Part shown: in pieces, positions 49,501-61,100 of the stretch | Layout of the letters: each line of letters starts with the position of its first letter | How positions within the stretch are numbered: the first letter of the stretch is position 1 | Source of the DNA: Hyperoodon ampullatus | Lineage: Eukaryota; Chordata; Mammalia; Artiodactyla; Ziphiidae | Length of the DNA: 64,000 bases | Direction of reading: 5' to 3' | Assembly: GCA_949752795.1 (NCBI GenBank) | Contig: OX457068.1 | Span: 54,712,516-54,776,515, forward strand | Program-made: the position numbers and the translations under genes | The notes under the pieces: generated by a model | Told to the model about the DNA's origin: nothing | Database searches by the model: none | The model's input: only the letters and a program-made list of their open reading frames with translations

Positions 49501-51747
49501 TGCGTGCACACTGTTTTTTGCTGTCCTGAGGGGCTGTCAAAAGTTTAGCTCCACCTCCAAACATTTTAGTCATTCCTTCGGGACCTGATAGATGCCTTTA
49601 ATGGAAGAGGGACTCTAAACGCCAGATTCAGCCCTCACCTAGATTCTGACTGTTAATTCTGCAATTTCTTATTAGCACCCCTGTAATTTTGAGTGCACTA
49701 AAAAAATGTTGTTAAGGCAATCTAGTGTTCTCAATGGAAGAATGGTTTTTAAGAACTAATATTTAATTCTAAGTCAGTTCATTCCAAAACTTGTTCACTT
49801 TCTACCCTATAACAACATCAAGATAAAATCAATACCAAAATCAAATGCCTATCATATTCTGGTTCATATTTTTTCTCATTATTTTATATCTATTTATCTT
49901 ATCTCCCAATATATTATTTGAGCTTCTATGGGTTATGTAAGCCTTATTCTCTTGGACGACACCCAAACTCCTCCCAACAGTCCCAAAGACACAAACAGAG
50001 CACCAAGCTGTGCATAGACTATCAATAATCCTTATTGAATAAAAATGGGTCAAACTTAATAAAGACGGGAATATTTTTTAAGGTTATTTCTGATTATTCA
50101 AGCCAAGCAACTGCTTCACAACCTAATTCTCCAATAGTCAACTGATTTTTATATTGTGTGAACACTGCTTGAAAATCCAGAGTCTGAGGAAACCGTCCAA
50201 CTGGTGATTTGAAAATTTCTTCCAACCTAAATCATAGGCATCCTTCAAAACCATCAGTCTGAACAACCCCAAATGAATGGAGAACGTGGGTTGGGCCAGG
50301 GAGTGCTATTCTTCTCTGTGATGTTCTTTGCAGAACTTGTGTGAATATTATCAGTAAAGAACAGTCCTAAATGTCCTCCTTTTAATAGTCAGCTCCTTCT
50401 TTTTTTTCCGTATTACATCCTTTCTGACTGGGTTGCTAAGCTGCAGCCTTGGATTCTGATGATTATTCATATCATCATTATTCCAGACTAAAAGCCTTTA
50501 AGTAAATAACCAAGACTTGAAACATGGTGGAGGATAATTCTTACATAACATAAACTTCATTATATGAATCTGTCATCCTCCCCTCCCTTCTCCAATCCCT
50601 TTCACTCTATTTTTTTGTCTACTTAGTAACGTTATTTCTTGTGTACTTTTACACCATGGAAAATGGTGTAAATTAGCAGTAAAAATGGTATAATTAGCAG
50701 TGGAAAATATTTTTTTGTCTTCCTGCAATTATTTATGTTCAAAGGATCATGTAAAGTTCTGCTACATTAAAATTTAATTCGAAAGAAAACGAGTTTTGTT
50801 CATTTCTCAATGTAATGCCCATTTCTGTTCAGCTTGTATGAATGATAAAATATTATCAGCCCATGTTTTTTCTGTTTGGTTTCTAAGCATTTGTGTAAAC
50901 TAGTTAGGAAAAGCAAGTGTTGCTTTGTTAGGCATGTGTTCAAAGAAGAATTGTAGAAACACATTTTATTCTGGGCACCCTATCAGGTGTCAACAAGGCC
51001 CAATCCATTATTTAGCAGTTAATTTGTTAATCAATTGACCAATTGGTTCAGGGATTTTTTTTTTTTTTACTCTTAGATTACCAAAAAGAAAAAAAAGGAA
51101 AGAGAGAAAACAACGACATAAAAAAAAAAATTGCCTCCTCAGTAGGGTAAATTTAAGGAAAGTGCATCAGAATGGAAAATGTACTGGTGTTTACAGACCT
51201 AGATTAAATCTGACATAGATTGGCAAACAATGAAAAAGGTTATCTCGCTTGGAGCATAAACATTTTGAACCTCACCAGGCGTTGTTAAATCTCAGAAAGT
51301 AAGAAAACTGAATTGCCCTTCTGGGGTGGATGCGGGGGCAAAATGAGGGAGGGGGGAGTAACCCTAAATTTGCTATAAGTCCAGATTTTCTCTCCAAGGT
51401 CAGGGAAAGGGCAGGATAATTTCTATTCTTCCAGGCCCTCTTACAGATCCCACTTTCCCCTTCTTTCTTTCAATCTTTAGGTGGAAGTGGATAAGAGTGG
51501 AGAAATGCACTGTGAGTACATACACACTGATACCATGGGTGCCCACAGTATCTTAAAAAAGGGAGGACTGTGAAATTCACAATTAAAATTAATGTATATG
51601 GGTGATCAGATGATTGTGTATGCAAAGCAATAAATCAATTGATTGAAATTGCTATTAATGTATATTTTAATAGAGAAACACAAGTTGAGTAAATTACTTT
51701 TATGTAGCAAGTTCATTTTTCTCTCTAGGTTAACTTGCATGTATTTA
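49501..51747. other. Unique AT-rich sequence, no gene seen
   Basis: It contains an imperfect 21-bp tandem pair at 50660-50701 ('tta/taattagcagt' ends) and A/T runs near 51058 and 51121. No gene or named repeat. Confidence 0.45.
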
Positions 51748-52082
51748 TTTATTTTTAAAATTTTATTTATTTATTTATTTATTTTTGGCTGCATTGGGTC
51801 TTCATTGCTATGTGTGGGCTTTCTCTAGTTGCAGGGAGTGGGGGCTTCTCTTGTTGAAGAGCACGAGATCTAGGTGCATGGGCTTCAGTAGTTGTGGCAC
51901 ATGGGCTAAGTAGTTGAGGATTGTGGGCTCTAGAGCGCAGGCTCAGAAGTTGTGGTGCATGGGCTTAGTTGCTCCGTAGCATGTGGGATCTTCCCGGACT
52001 AGGGCTCTAATCAGTATCCCCTGCACTGACAGGCGGATTCTTAACCACTGTGCCACCAGGGAAGTCCTGCCTTTATTTTTAA
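51748..52082 (-). mobile_element. CHR-1-like tRNA-Glu SINE
   Basis: On the minus strand it begins 'ggacttccctggtggcacag' and runs through the long CHR-1 body (plus-strand 'gttgcagggagtgggggctt', 'gctctagagcgcaggctcag') to a TTTA-rich tail at 51759-51786. The A box is kept (TGGCACAGTGG) but the B box is damaged (GATTAGAGCCC). A possible 11-bp duplication 'tttatttttaa' lies at 51748-51758 and 52072-52082. It is longer and more diverged than the SINEs at 13.2 and 34.0 kb. Confidence 0.85.
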
Positions 52083-52107
52083 CTATATACTTTCAAGTAT
52101 GTATGAG

Positions 52108-52119
52108 GTGTGTGTGTGC

Positions 52120-52168
<49 letters not shown>

Positions 52169-52170
52169 GA
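52108..52170. repeat. Compound (TG)n(GA)n microsatellite
   Basis: A TG run (52108-52142) passes straight into a GA run (52142-52168), about 25 bp beyond the SINE. Confidence 0.95.
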
Positions 52171-52372
52171 AGAGAACAATGTTTTCTCTTTTCTCCATTC
52201 ATTTTTTCCCATCAATTCTTACTGATACTATGTATCATTTTCATGTCATTTCTTCTTTGTCTGCTTTGGTAGTTTGAGGGAATCTAATTTGTGAAATATT
52301 CTGTTGCTTTCCCTCAAGGTTGTGATTTGGTATTATGCCAAAGGTAAAATTGGAAAGCTAGCTACCTGAAGT

Positions 52373-52407
<35 letters not shown>

Positions 52408-53481
52408 TCTATTAGCCCATGGTGACGGTTCAGATTTTTATCCCTATGTCTATCTGTTCCTCACTCCTCTCTCTCTATAAAGACAAGGTTAAGGTTGCCT
52501 TGAGTTTACCTCCACTTTCAGACTCCATCCACAATACTGCCTGTAGGGGACCCCTATAGAAAGAGTTTCCAGAAATATGGAAAGTAGAGTTAAGCCCTTG
52601 CTTATTGTCTCTTAAATCAAGATTAATCCAAGGGAACAGACGGTACTGAGCTGATGCTAAGTAGAAGCACCCATTCACTCTTCAGGTTCATTCAGTTATA
52701 AAGACCCTAAGCACCCGCAGGGCCGAGACCAGCCCTTACACCTACAGCTGCACAACTAATCTCTGATAAGGGTAGTTTTGAGTGTTAAGAAGTATAACCA
52801 GGATAAGAGTGTGGACATCAGGGCATCCTGTTGAAAAGTAAAAAGTGTGTTTAGCAGAATCTTCTAAGAAAGATGGGCAAGGCCTTTGTAATTTGAGCCC
52901 ATGAATGTTAGCAACTTCCTCTCTAGAAACATTACCCTAGCTCTCAAATGCCATTTAAAAATTGTATTCTGCTACTCACCCTGTTCCTGCTTCCTGAAAT
53001 GAAGCCCTCCCCCTGAAACAGTTTGACCTCTACTCACTGTTCTCTGCTGCACAAATGCCAACATGTCTGGGAAGCCTCTTTGAACTGTTCCCCGCAATCT
53101 TATATACACATTTCTATTATTGATGGCATTATACTGTAATTTAATCATTATTCTATATGTTTGTTACCTCCTTTCTCCAGTATTCTGTCTCACAACACCA
53201 AGCTAAAAGTTATTTGAGGCTAGGGCTCAACAGTTCATCTATGTAGCTTCAACCACTCTGAGCTCCTGGTGTGCACTAGAGGCAAATTTTTCAGAAATAA
53301 ATGATGAAATTCAGTATTATTTGAAAAATTTTCTTACATCAGTAAAGAGTAATACATTTGCAAATGTACTGTGACAAAAGTTACCCTCTTTCAACAAGTT
53401 CAAGACGTCCACTTAATCCTGTTATTTTCTTGATAATATTAAAATTTCTTTAGTTGACTTGCATTTCAACACCAAACAGCA
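52171..53481. other. Unique sequence with CA repeat, no gene seen
   Basis: A CA run occupies 52375-52406. No gene or named repeat otherwise. Confidence 0.45.
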
Positions 53482-53503
53482 TTCTAGACTCTAGAGTCTA
53501 GAA
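53482..53503. repeat. Perfect 22-bp palindrome
   Basis: The left arm 'ttctagactct' is followed at once by its exact reverse complement, giving a loopless inverted repeat. Confidence 0.95.
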
Positions 53504-53507
53504 GACT

Positions 53508-53692
53508 GGTGAACAAAGTTTGGCCTACATTAGAATCTCCTGAGGTCTTATTAAAGCACAGGTTGCTGGGCCAAGACCCAGAAGTTCTCATTCAGTTACT
53601 TGAGGTTAGGATCTGAGAACTTACATTGTAGATGTTGCAAGATGCTGCTGCCTGTCCTGGGACTCAAGTTCAGAATCACTGTTCTAGAATGC
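53508..53692 (+). mobile_element. MER5A-like hAT-Charlie DNA transposon relic
   Basis: 'ttagaatctcctgaggtctt', 'gctgggccaagacccagaag' and 'ttcagaatcactgttctaga' follow the non-autonomous MER5A element from end to end. The family is an old placental DNA transposon without coding capacity. Confidence 0.65.
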
Positions 53693-55164
53693 AGTTAGCT
53701 GCAGTTTCTAGTTATAGGTAGGTGTAAGAGTTAGCCTCATTCCTAGGCAGAGTCTGGAGGTTTTAATTCACTCCTCACACTCTGTCTTCATGACGTTCCC
53801 AATTATTGTCTTATTTTGCTAGAACACAGGAGGGGTTAAGTAGGTAAACAGCTAATGCAGTAGGGAAGGGTCTGTATTTTGTTAACCTTGTGTAAGTTAA
53901 GTTCACAAGAGAATATTTGTTTTCACAGGCTTTCTTTTCTTTGGACCTCATTTATCAACCCCAATCCATGTAGTTATGGCAGAAGGACTCTTTGTGGCTC
54001 TCTTTATAACATATGACATGATTCCCATGGATATGATTGATTGGCTCAGGAATGAATATCTGTCTACAGCTAATGTAATCACTCTCTTCTAAGAGAATTT
54101 GAAATTGGCCTGTGAGACTCATCTTCATGTGACTCTATTTTAAACAGAGAAGATAAAACTGTAGAGCTTTTACCAGCCTTTTTCTATTTGGTGAACTGAG
54201 ATACAATCCAGACCTAATAGAGGGAGAAAGGTGAGGAAGACTAATTAGAGCAGAGTGGATATGAGAGAGAGCCAGAGGGTCATGATGAAATCTCAGAACC
54301 AAATCTATGTCTGTTCTTGTGTGCCGTGGCACATTCTGTTCAACTATAGTGAACTCTGCTTTTTGCTTAATCGACCTTAATTTAGTTTTCAACAAACAAA
54401 CTAAATAATATACCATACCAGGATGTCCTTAACACATAAACCAGAATATACAAGAAAAGCTTTTGTTAATTTTCATATTTAGTAAGATATGGACAAAGTA
54501 TTCATTGATTTCATTTTTTTTTTTTTGTATTCGGTTCTTTTGTGACAGGACAGCTCTGTGATATTTGTGAACTTTCTTCAGAATTCCTTAGGTCATTCTC
54601 ATGATTGTATTCTGTTAGAAATGTTACTGCATAACAAGAGATGACATGGATATGTCCAACTAAACAAATAATGTCTTATTCTTTACCTTTTACTCTAAGA
54701 AGTATTTTGACATAAAATATAGATTTAACTACAGGAACAAAGAAAAATGAATGGATCAGACACAATGTAGTTCAGTTAGAGTAAGAAGGAGAAAGAGCAT
54801 AAAAGGTTGAGGAGACTGAAGAAGTTATCTGATGGCATTGCAAACTTCACATATATCCCTGAAATAGAGGTATAAATACTTGAATTATGGAAGAACAAAA
54901 ATGATGGAATCTTAGAATTTAGTGTTGAAAGTTAGAGGTTATCTACTATAACATTTCATCTCCAAATTCTTTATTGAATATTTATGCAGTCTTTATTATA
55001 TCCAGTTTGGCTGAATTGATTAAGGGACTTAGTTCCAAAATGGGTCAGGATACTTTTACTGTTGAAAATATGCTAACATTCTTAAAATACCCAGACTAGT
55101 AACCAGTAGGTCTCTTGAGCATTCTGAATTTAACTCATGTTGAGTGTGTGTGTATATATATACT

Positions 55165-55218
<54 letters not shown>

Positions 55219-55635
55219 ACAAAGTCCTATCCATATAGATATGAATGCAAACACACCTCTTCTGTGAAGGAATATATAAGAAGGGAGCAAATATATAACA
55301 TGAAAATTTTAGAGCATTATTTTCACATTAAATATATATATAGATGTTTGTACATATGAGTATACATATGCATATATATACATATATTCATACATATATT
55401 TATGGAGAGAGAGAAAGATGCATCACTTGGAGGAATTTAAGGCAGATATGCACACAATATCATACATACACCTACACAGATGCTTCTATTCCTCATTATT
55501 TTCAAGATCTTGGATCACGTAGTTTCACCTTTCCCCTGTATATACATAATGACCATAACAAAAACAATTATAATTACCTACAATGAATACAATCAATTCC
55601 AAATGATGAATAGAATCTATGGAAAACTGTTATTT
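53693..55635. other. AT-rich sequence with AT repeats, no gene seen
   Basis: A TATA repeat lies at 55170-55217 and further TATA-rich runs at 55330-55400. Open stretches at 55144-55586 are translations of these repeats. Confidence 0.5.
55170..55217. repeat. AT dinucleotide repeat
   Basis: About 48 bp of AT, 430 bp upstream of the full-length L1. Confidence 0.95.
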
Positions 55636-55649
55636 AAGAAATTCCCACA
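55636..55649. repeat. L1 target-site duplication, left copy (14 bp)
   Basis: 'aagaaattcccaca' is repeated exactly at 62280-62293. The preceding 'tattt' gives a TTT/AAGAAA junction, close to the L1 endonuclease preference. Confidence 0.95.
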
Positions 55650-57134
55650 GACTTCCGGGTAAGATGGCGGAAGAGTAAGACGCGGAAATCACCTTCCTCC
55701 CCATGGATACACCAGAAATACAGCTACACATGGAACAACTCCTACAGAACACATACTGAACGCTGGCAGAAGAACCCAGACCTCCCAAAAGGCAAGAAAC
55801 TCCCCACATACCTGGGTAGGGCAAAGCGGAGAGATTCCCTCACAGAGGAGCGGTGCCGAGCGGCACTCACCAGCCCGAGAGGCTTGTCTGCTCGCCCGCC
55901 GGGGCGGGCGGCACTGGAAGCTGAGGCTCGGGCTTCGGTCAGAGCGCAGGGAGAGGACTGGGGCTGGCGGCGAGAACTCAGCCTGAAGGGGGCTAATGTG
56001 CCACAGCTAGCCGGGAGGGAGTCCGGGAAAACTCTGGAGCTGCTGAAGAGCCAAGAGACTTTTTCTTCCCTCTTGGTTTCCTGGTGCGTGAGGAGAGGGG
56101 ATTAAGAGCGCTGCTTAAAGGGGCTCCACAGACGGGCGCGAGTCGCGGCTGAAAGCGCGGAGCCCAGAGACGGGCGTGGGTTGCTGGGGCTGCTGCTGCC
56201 ACCACCAAGAAGCCTCTGTGCGAGCGCAAGTCACTGTCCACACCACCCTTCCGGGAGACTGTTCAGCCTGCCATTGCCGGGGTCCCGGGATCCAGGGGTG
56301 GCTTCCCTGGGAGAACGCACGCCACGCCTCGGGCTGGTGCAACGTCACGCCGACCTCTGCCACTGCAGGCTCGCCACGCACTCCGTGCCCCTGCATCCCG
56401 CCCGGCCTGAGTGAGCCAGAGTCCCCGAAGAGGCTGCTCCTTTAACCCTGTCCTGTCTGAGCGAAGAACAGACGCCCTCCGGCGACCTACACACACAGGC
56501 GGGGCCAAATCCAAAGCTGAGACCCAGGAGCTGTGAGAACAAAGAAGAGAAAGGGAAACCTCTCCCAGCAGCCTCAGAAGCAGCGGATTAAAGCTCTACA
56601 ATCAACTTGATGTACTCTGCATCTGTGGAATACATGAATAGACAACAAATCATCCCAAATTGAGGAGCCAGGAGTCAGTGCTGTGCCTCTGAGGTGGGAG
56701 AGCCAACTTCAGGACACTGGTCCACAAGAGACCTCCCAGCTCCACGTAATATCAAACGGCGAAAATCTTCCAGAGATCTCCATCTCAACACCAGCACCCA
56801 GCTTCACTCAATGACCAGCAAGCTACAGTGCTGGACACCCTATGCCAAACAACTAGCAAGACAGGAACACAACGCCACCCATTAGCAGAGAGGTGGCCTA
56901 AAATCATAAAAAGTCCGCAGACACCCCAAAACACACCACCAGACGTGGACCTGCCCACCAGAAAGACAAGATCCAGCCTCATCCACCAGAACACAGGCAC
57001 TAGTCCCCTCCACCAGGAAGCCTACACAGCCCACTAAACAAACCTTAGCCACTGGAGACAGACACCAAAAACAACGGGAACTATGAACCTGCAGCCTGCA
57101 AACAGGAGACCCCAAACACATAAACATAAGCAAA
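55650..57134 (+). promoter_or_regulatory. L1 5' UTR with internal promoter, CpG-rich
   Basis: This is the GC- and CpG-richest part of the window (densest at about 55840-56500). The first 21 bases hold 'acttccggg' (an ETS-family site in reverse) and 'aagatggcgg' (a YY1-type site). In human L1 a YY1 site at the same place directs transcription start (established for human, inferred here). Compared with the older copy, a T-rich block of about 260 bp is missing near 56665. The open stretches on both strands (55884-57037) are by-products of GC content; I see no evidence of an ORF0-like gene. Confidence 0.8.
55651..55670 (+). promoter_or_regulatory. ETS-like plus YY1-like motif pair
   Basis: 'acttccggg' at 55651-55659 and 'aagatggcgg' at 55661-55670 are one base apart at the 5' edge of the element. 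Motif identity is seen in the sequence; binding is inferred. Confidence 0.6.
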
Positions 57135-58049
57135 ATGAGAAGACAGAAAAACACACAGCAGGAGAAGGAGCAAGATAAAAACCCACCAGACCTAACAAAT
57201 GAAGAGGTAATAGGCAGTCTCCCTGAAAAAGAATTCAGAATAATGACGGTAAAGATGATCCAAGATTCTATTTCCAAGATCCAAAATCTTGGAAATAGAA
57301 TAGACAAAATGCAAGAAACAGTTAACAAGGACCTAGAAGAACTAAAGATGAATCAAGCATCGATTAAAAACACAATATATGAAATAAAAAATACTCTAGA
57401 TGGGATCAATAGCAGAATAACTGAGGCAGAAGAACGGATAAGTGAGGTGGAAGATAAAATAGTGGAAATAACTGCTGCAGAGCAAAATAAAGAAAAATGA
57501 ATGAAAAGAACAGAGGACAGTCTCAGAGACCTCTGGGACAACATTAAACACACCAACATTCGAATTATAGGCGTTCCAGAAGAAGATGAGAAAAAGAAAG
57601 GGACTGAAAAAATATTTGAAGAGATTATAGTTGAAAACTTCCCTGATATGGAAAAGGAAATAGTTAATCAAGTCCAGGAGGCACAGAGAGTCCCATACAG
57701 AATAAATCCAAGGAGAAATATGCCAAGACACATATTAATCAAACTGTCAAAAATTAAACACAAAGAAATCATATTAAAAGCAGCAAGGCAAAAACAACAA
57801 ATAACACACAAGGGAATCCCCATCAGGATAACAGCTGATCTCTCAGCAGAAACTCTGCAAGCCAGAAGGGAGTGGCAGGACATAATTAAAGTGATGAAGG
57901 AGAAAAACCTGCAACCAAGATTACTCTACCCAGCAAGGATCTCATTCAGATTTGATGGAGAAATTAAAACCTTTACAGACAAGCAAAAGCTGAGAGAGTT
58001 CAGCACCACCAAACCAGCTTTACAACAAATGCTACAGGAACTTCTCTAG
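57135..58049 (+). pseudogene. LINE-1 ORF1 (RNA-binding chaperone), one stop codon
   Basis: ORF1 protein forms trimers that coat L1 RNA and act as a nucleic-acid chaperone in the cytoplasmic L1 particle. The frame is 304 codons plus stop. Residues 1-35 are basic and polar. Residues about 38-118 are a coiled coil with repeated I/L/E/K heptads. The RNA-recognition part follows (RIIGVPEE near residue 143) and then the C-terminal domain (to LQQMLQELL). Codon 122 is TGA (57498-57500); comparison with the older copy suggests AGA was the original. An ATG follows the stop directly (57501), so the two halves are separate open frames in the same phase: 121 codons (coiled coil) and 182 codons (RNA-binding part). 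Confidence 0.9.
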
Positions 58050-58107
58050 GCAAGAAACACAACAGAAGGAAAAGACCTACAATAACGAACCCAGAACAAT
58101 TAAGAAA

Positions 58108-61100
58108 ATGGGAATAGGAACATACATATCAATAATTACCTTAAATGTAAATGGACTAAATGCTCCCACCAAAAGACACAGAGTGGCTGAATGGATACAA
58201 AAACAAGACCCATATATATGCTGTCTACAAGAGACCCACTTCAGACCTAGAGACACATACAGACTGAAAGTAAGGGGATGGAAAAAGATATTCCATGCAA
58301 ATGGAAATTCAAAGAAAGCTGGAGTAGCAATTCTCATATCAGACAAAATAGACTTTAAAATAAAGACTACTAGAAGAGACAAAGAAGGACACTACATAAT
58401 GATAAAGGTATCGATCCAAGAAGAAGATATAACAATTGTAAATATTTATGCACCAAACGTAGGAGCACCTCAATACATAAGGCAAATACTAACAGCCATA
58501 AAAGGAGAGATCGACAGTAACACAATCATAGTAGGGGACTTTATCACCCCAGTTTCACCAATGGACAGATCATCCAAAATGAAAATAAATAAGGAAACAC
58601 AAGCTTTAAATGATACATTAAACAAGATGGACTTAATTGATATTTATAGGACATTCCATCCAAAAACAACGGAATACACATTTTTCTCAAGTGCTCATGG
58701 AACATTCTCCAGGATAGATCATATCTTGGGTCACAAATCAAGCCTTGGTAAATTTAAGAAAATTGAAATTGTATCAAGTATCTTTTCTGACCACAATGCT
58801 ATGAGACTAGATATCAATTACAGGAAAAGAGCTGTAAAAAATACAAACACATGGAGGCTAAACAATACACTACTTAATAACGAAGTGATCACTGAAGAAA
58901 TCAAAGAGGAAATTAAAAAATACCTAGAAACAAATGACAATGGAGACACGATGACCCAAAACCTATGGGATGCAGCAAAAGCAGTTCTAAGAGGGAAGTT
59001 TATAGCAATACAATCCCACCTTAAGAAACAGGAAACATCTCGAATAAACAACCTAACCTTGCACCTAAAGCAATTAGAGAAAGAAGAAGAAAATCATCCC
59101 AAAGTTAGCAGAAGGAAAGAAATCATAAAAATCAGATCAGAAATAAATGAAAAAGAAATGAAGGAAAGGATAGCAAAGATCAATAAAACTAAAAGCTGTT
59201 TCTTTGAGAAGATAAACAAAATTGATAAACCATTAGCCAGACTCATCAAGAAAAAAAGGGAGAAGACTCAAATCAATAGAATTAGAAATGAAAAAGGAGA
59301 AGTAACAACTGACACTGCAGAAATACAAAAGATCATGAGAGATTATTACAAGCAACTCTATGCCAATAAAATGGACAACCTGGAAGAAATGGACAAATTC
59401 TTAGAAATGCACAACCTTCCAAGACTGAATCAGGACGAAATAGAAAATATGAACAGACCAATCACAAGCACTGAAATTGAAACTGTGATAAAAAATCTTC
59501 CAACAAACAAAAGCCCAGGACCAGATGGCTTCACAGGCGAATTCTATCAAGCATGTAGAGAAGAGCTAACACCTATCCTTCTCAAACTCTTCCAAAATAT
59601 AGCAGAGGGAGGAACACTCCGAAACTCATTCTACGAGGCCACCATCACCTTGATACCAAGACCAGACAAGGATGTCACAAAGAAAGAAAACTACAGGCCA
59701 ATATCACTGATGAACATAGATGCAAAAATCCTCAACAAAATACTAGCAAACAGAATCCAACAGCACATTAAAACGATCATACAGCATGATCAAGTGGGGT
59801 TTATTCCAGGAATGCAAGGATTCTTCAATATATGCAAATCAATCAACGTGATACACCATATTAACAAATTGAAGGAGAAAAACCATATGATCATCTCAAT
59901 AGATGCAGAGAAAGCTTTCGACAAAATTCAACACCCATTTATGATAAAACCCTGCAGAAAGTAGGCATAGAGGGAACTTTCCTCAACATTATAAAGGCCA
60001 TATATGACAAACCCACAGCCAGCATCGTCCTCAATGGTGAAAAACTGAAAGCATTTCCACTAAGATCAGGAACAAGACAAGGTTGCCCACTCTCACCACT
60101 CTTATTCCACATAGTTTTGGAAGTTTTAGCCACAGCAATCAGAGAAGAAAAGGAAATAAAAGGAATCCAAATTGGAAAAGAAGAAGTAAAGCTGTCACTG
60201 TTTGCAGATGACATGATACTATACATAGAGAATCCTAAGGATGCTACCAGAAATCTACTAGAGCTAATCAATGAATTTGGTAAAGTTGCAGGATACAAAA
60301 TTAATGCACAGAAATCTCTGGCATTCCTATATACTAATGATGAAAAATCTGAAAGTGAAATCAAGGAAACACTCCCATTTACCATTGCAACAAAAAGAAT
60401 AAAATATCTAGGAATAAACCTACCTAAGGAGACAAAAGACCTGTATGCAGAAAATTATAAGACACTGATGAAAGAAATTAAAGATGATCCAAATAGATGG
60501 AGAGATGTACCATGTTCTTGGATTGGAAGAATCAATATTGTGAAAATGACTCTACTACCCAAAGCAATCTACAGATTCAATGCAATCTCTATCAAACTAC
60601 CACTGGCATTTTTCACAGAACTAGGACAAAAAATTTCACAATTTGTATGGAAACACAAAAGACCCCGAATAGCCAAAGCAATCTTGAGAACGAAAAATGG
60701 AGCTGGACGAATCAGGATCCCTGACTTCAGACTATACTACAAAGCTACAGTAATCAAGACAGTATGGTACTGGCACAAAAACAGAAAGATAGATCAATGG
60801 AACAGGATAGAAAGCCCAGAGATAAACCCACGGATATATGGTCACCTTATCTTTGATAAAGGAGGCAGGAATGTACAGTGGAGAAAGGACAGTCTCTTCA
60901 ATAAGTGGTGGTGGGAAAACTGGACAGGGACATGTAAAAGTATGAGATTAGATCACTCCCTAACACCATACACAAAAATAAGCTCAAAATGGATTAAAGA
61001 CCTAAATGTAAGGCCAGACACTATCAAACTCTTAGAGGAAAACATAGGCAGAACACTCTATGACATAAATCACAGCAAGATCCTTTTTGACCCACCTCCT

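Noticed and set aside
55884..57037. Many open frames on both strands before ORF1
   Set aside because: They lie in the GC-rich L1 5' UTR. The antisense ORF0 gene is known from primates; nothing here resembles evidence for it.
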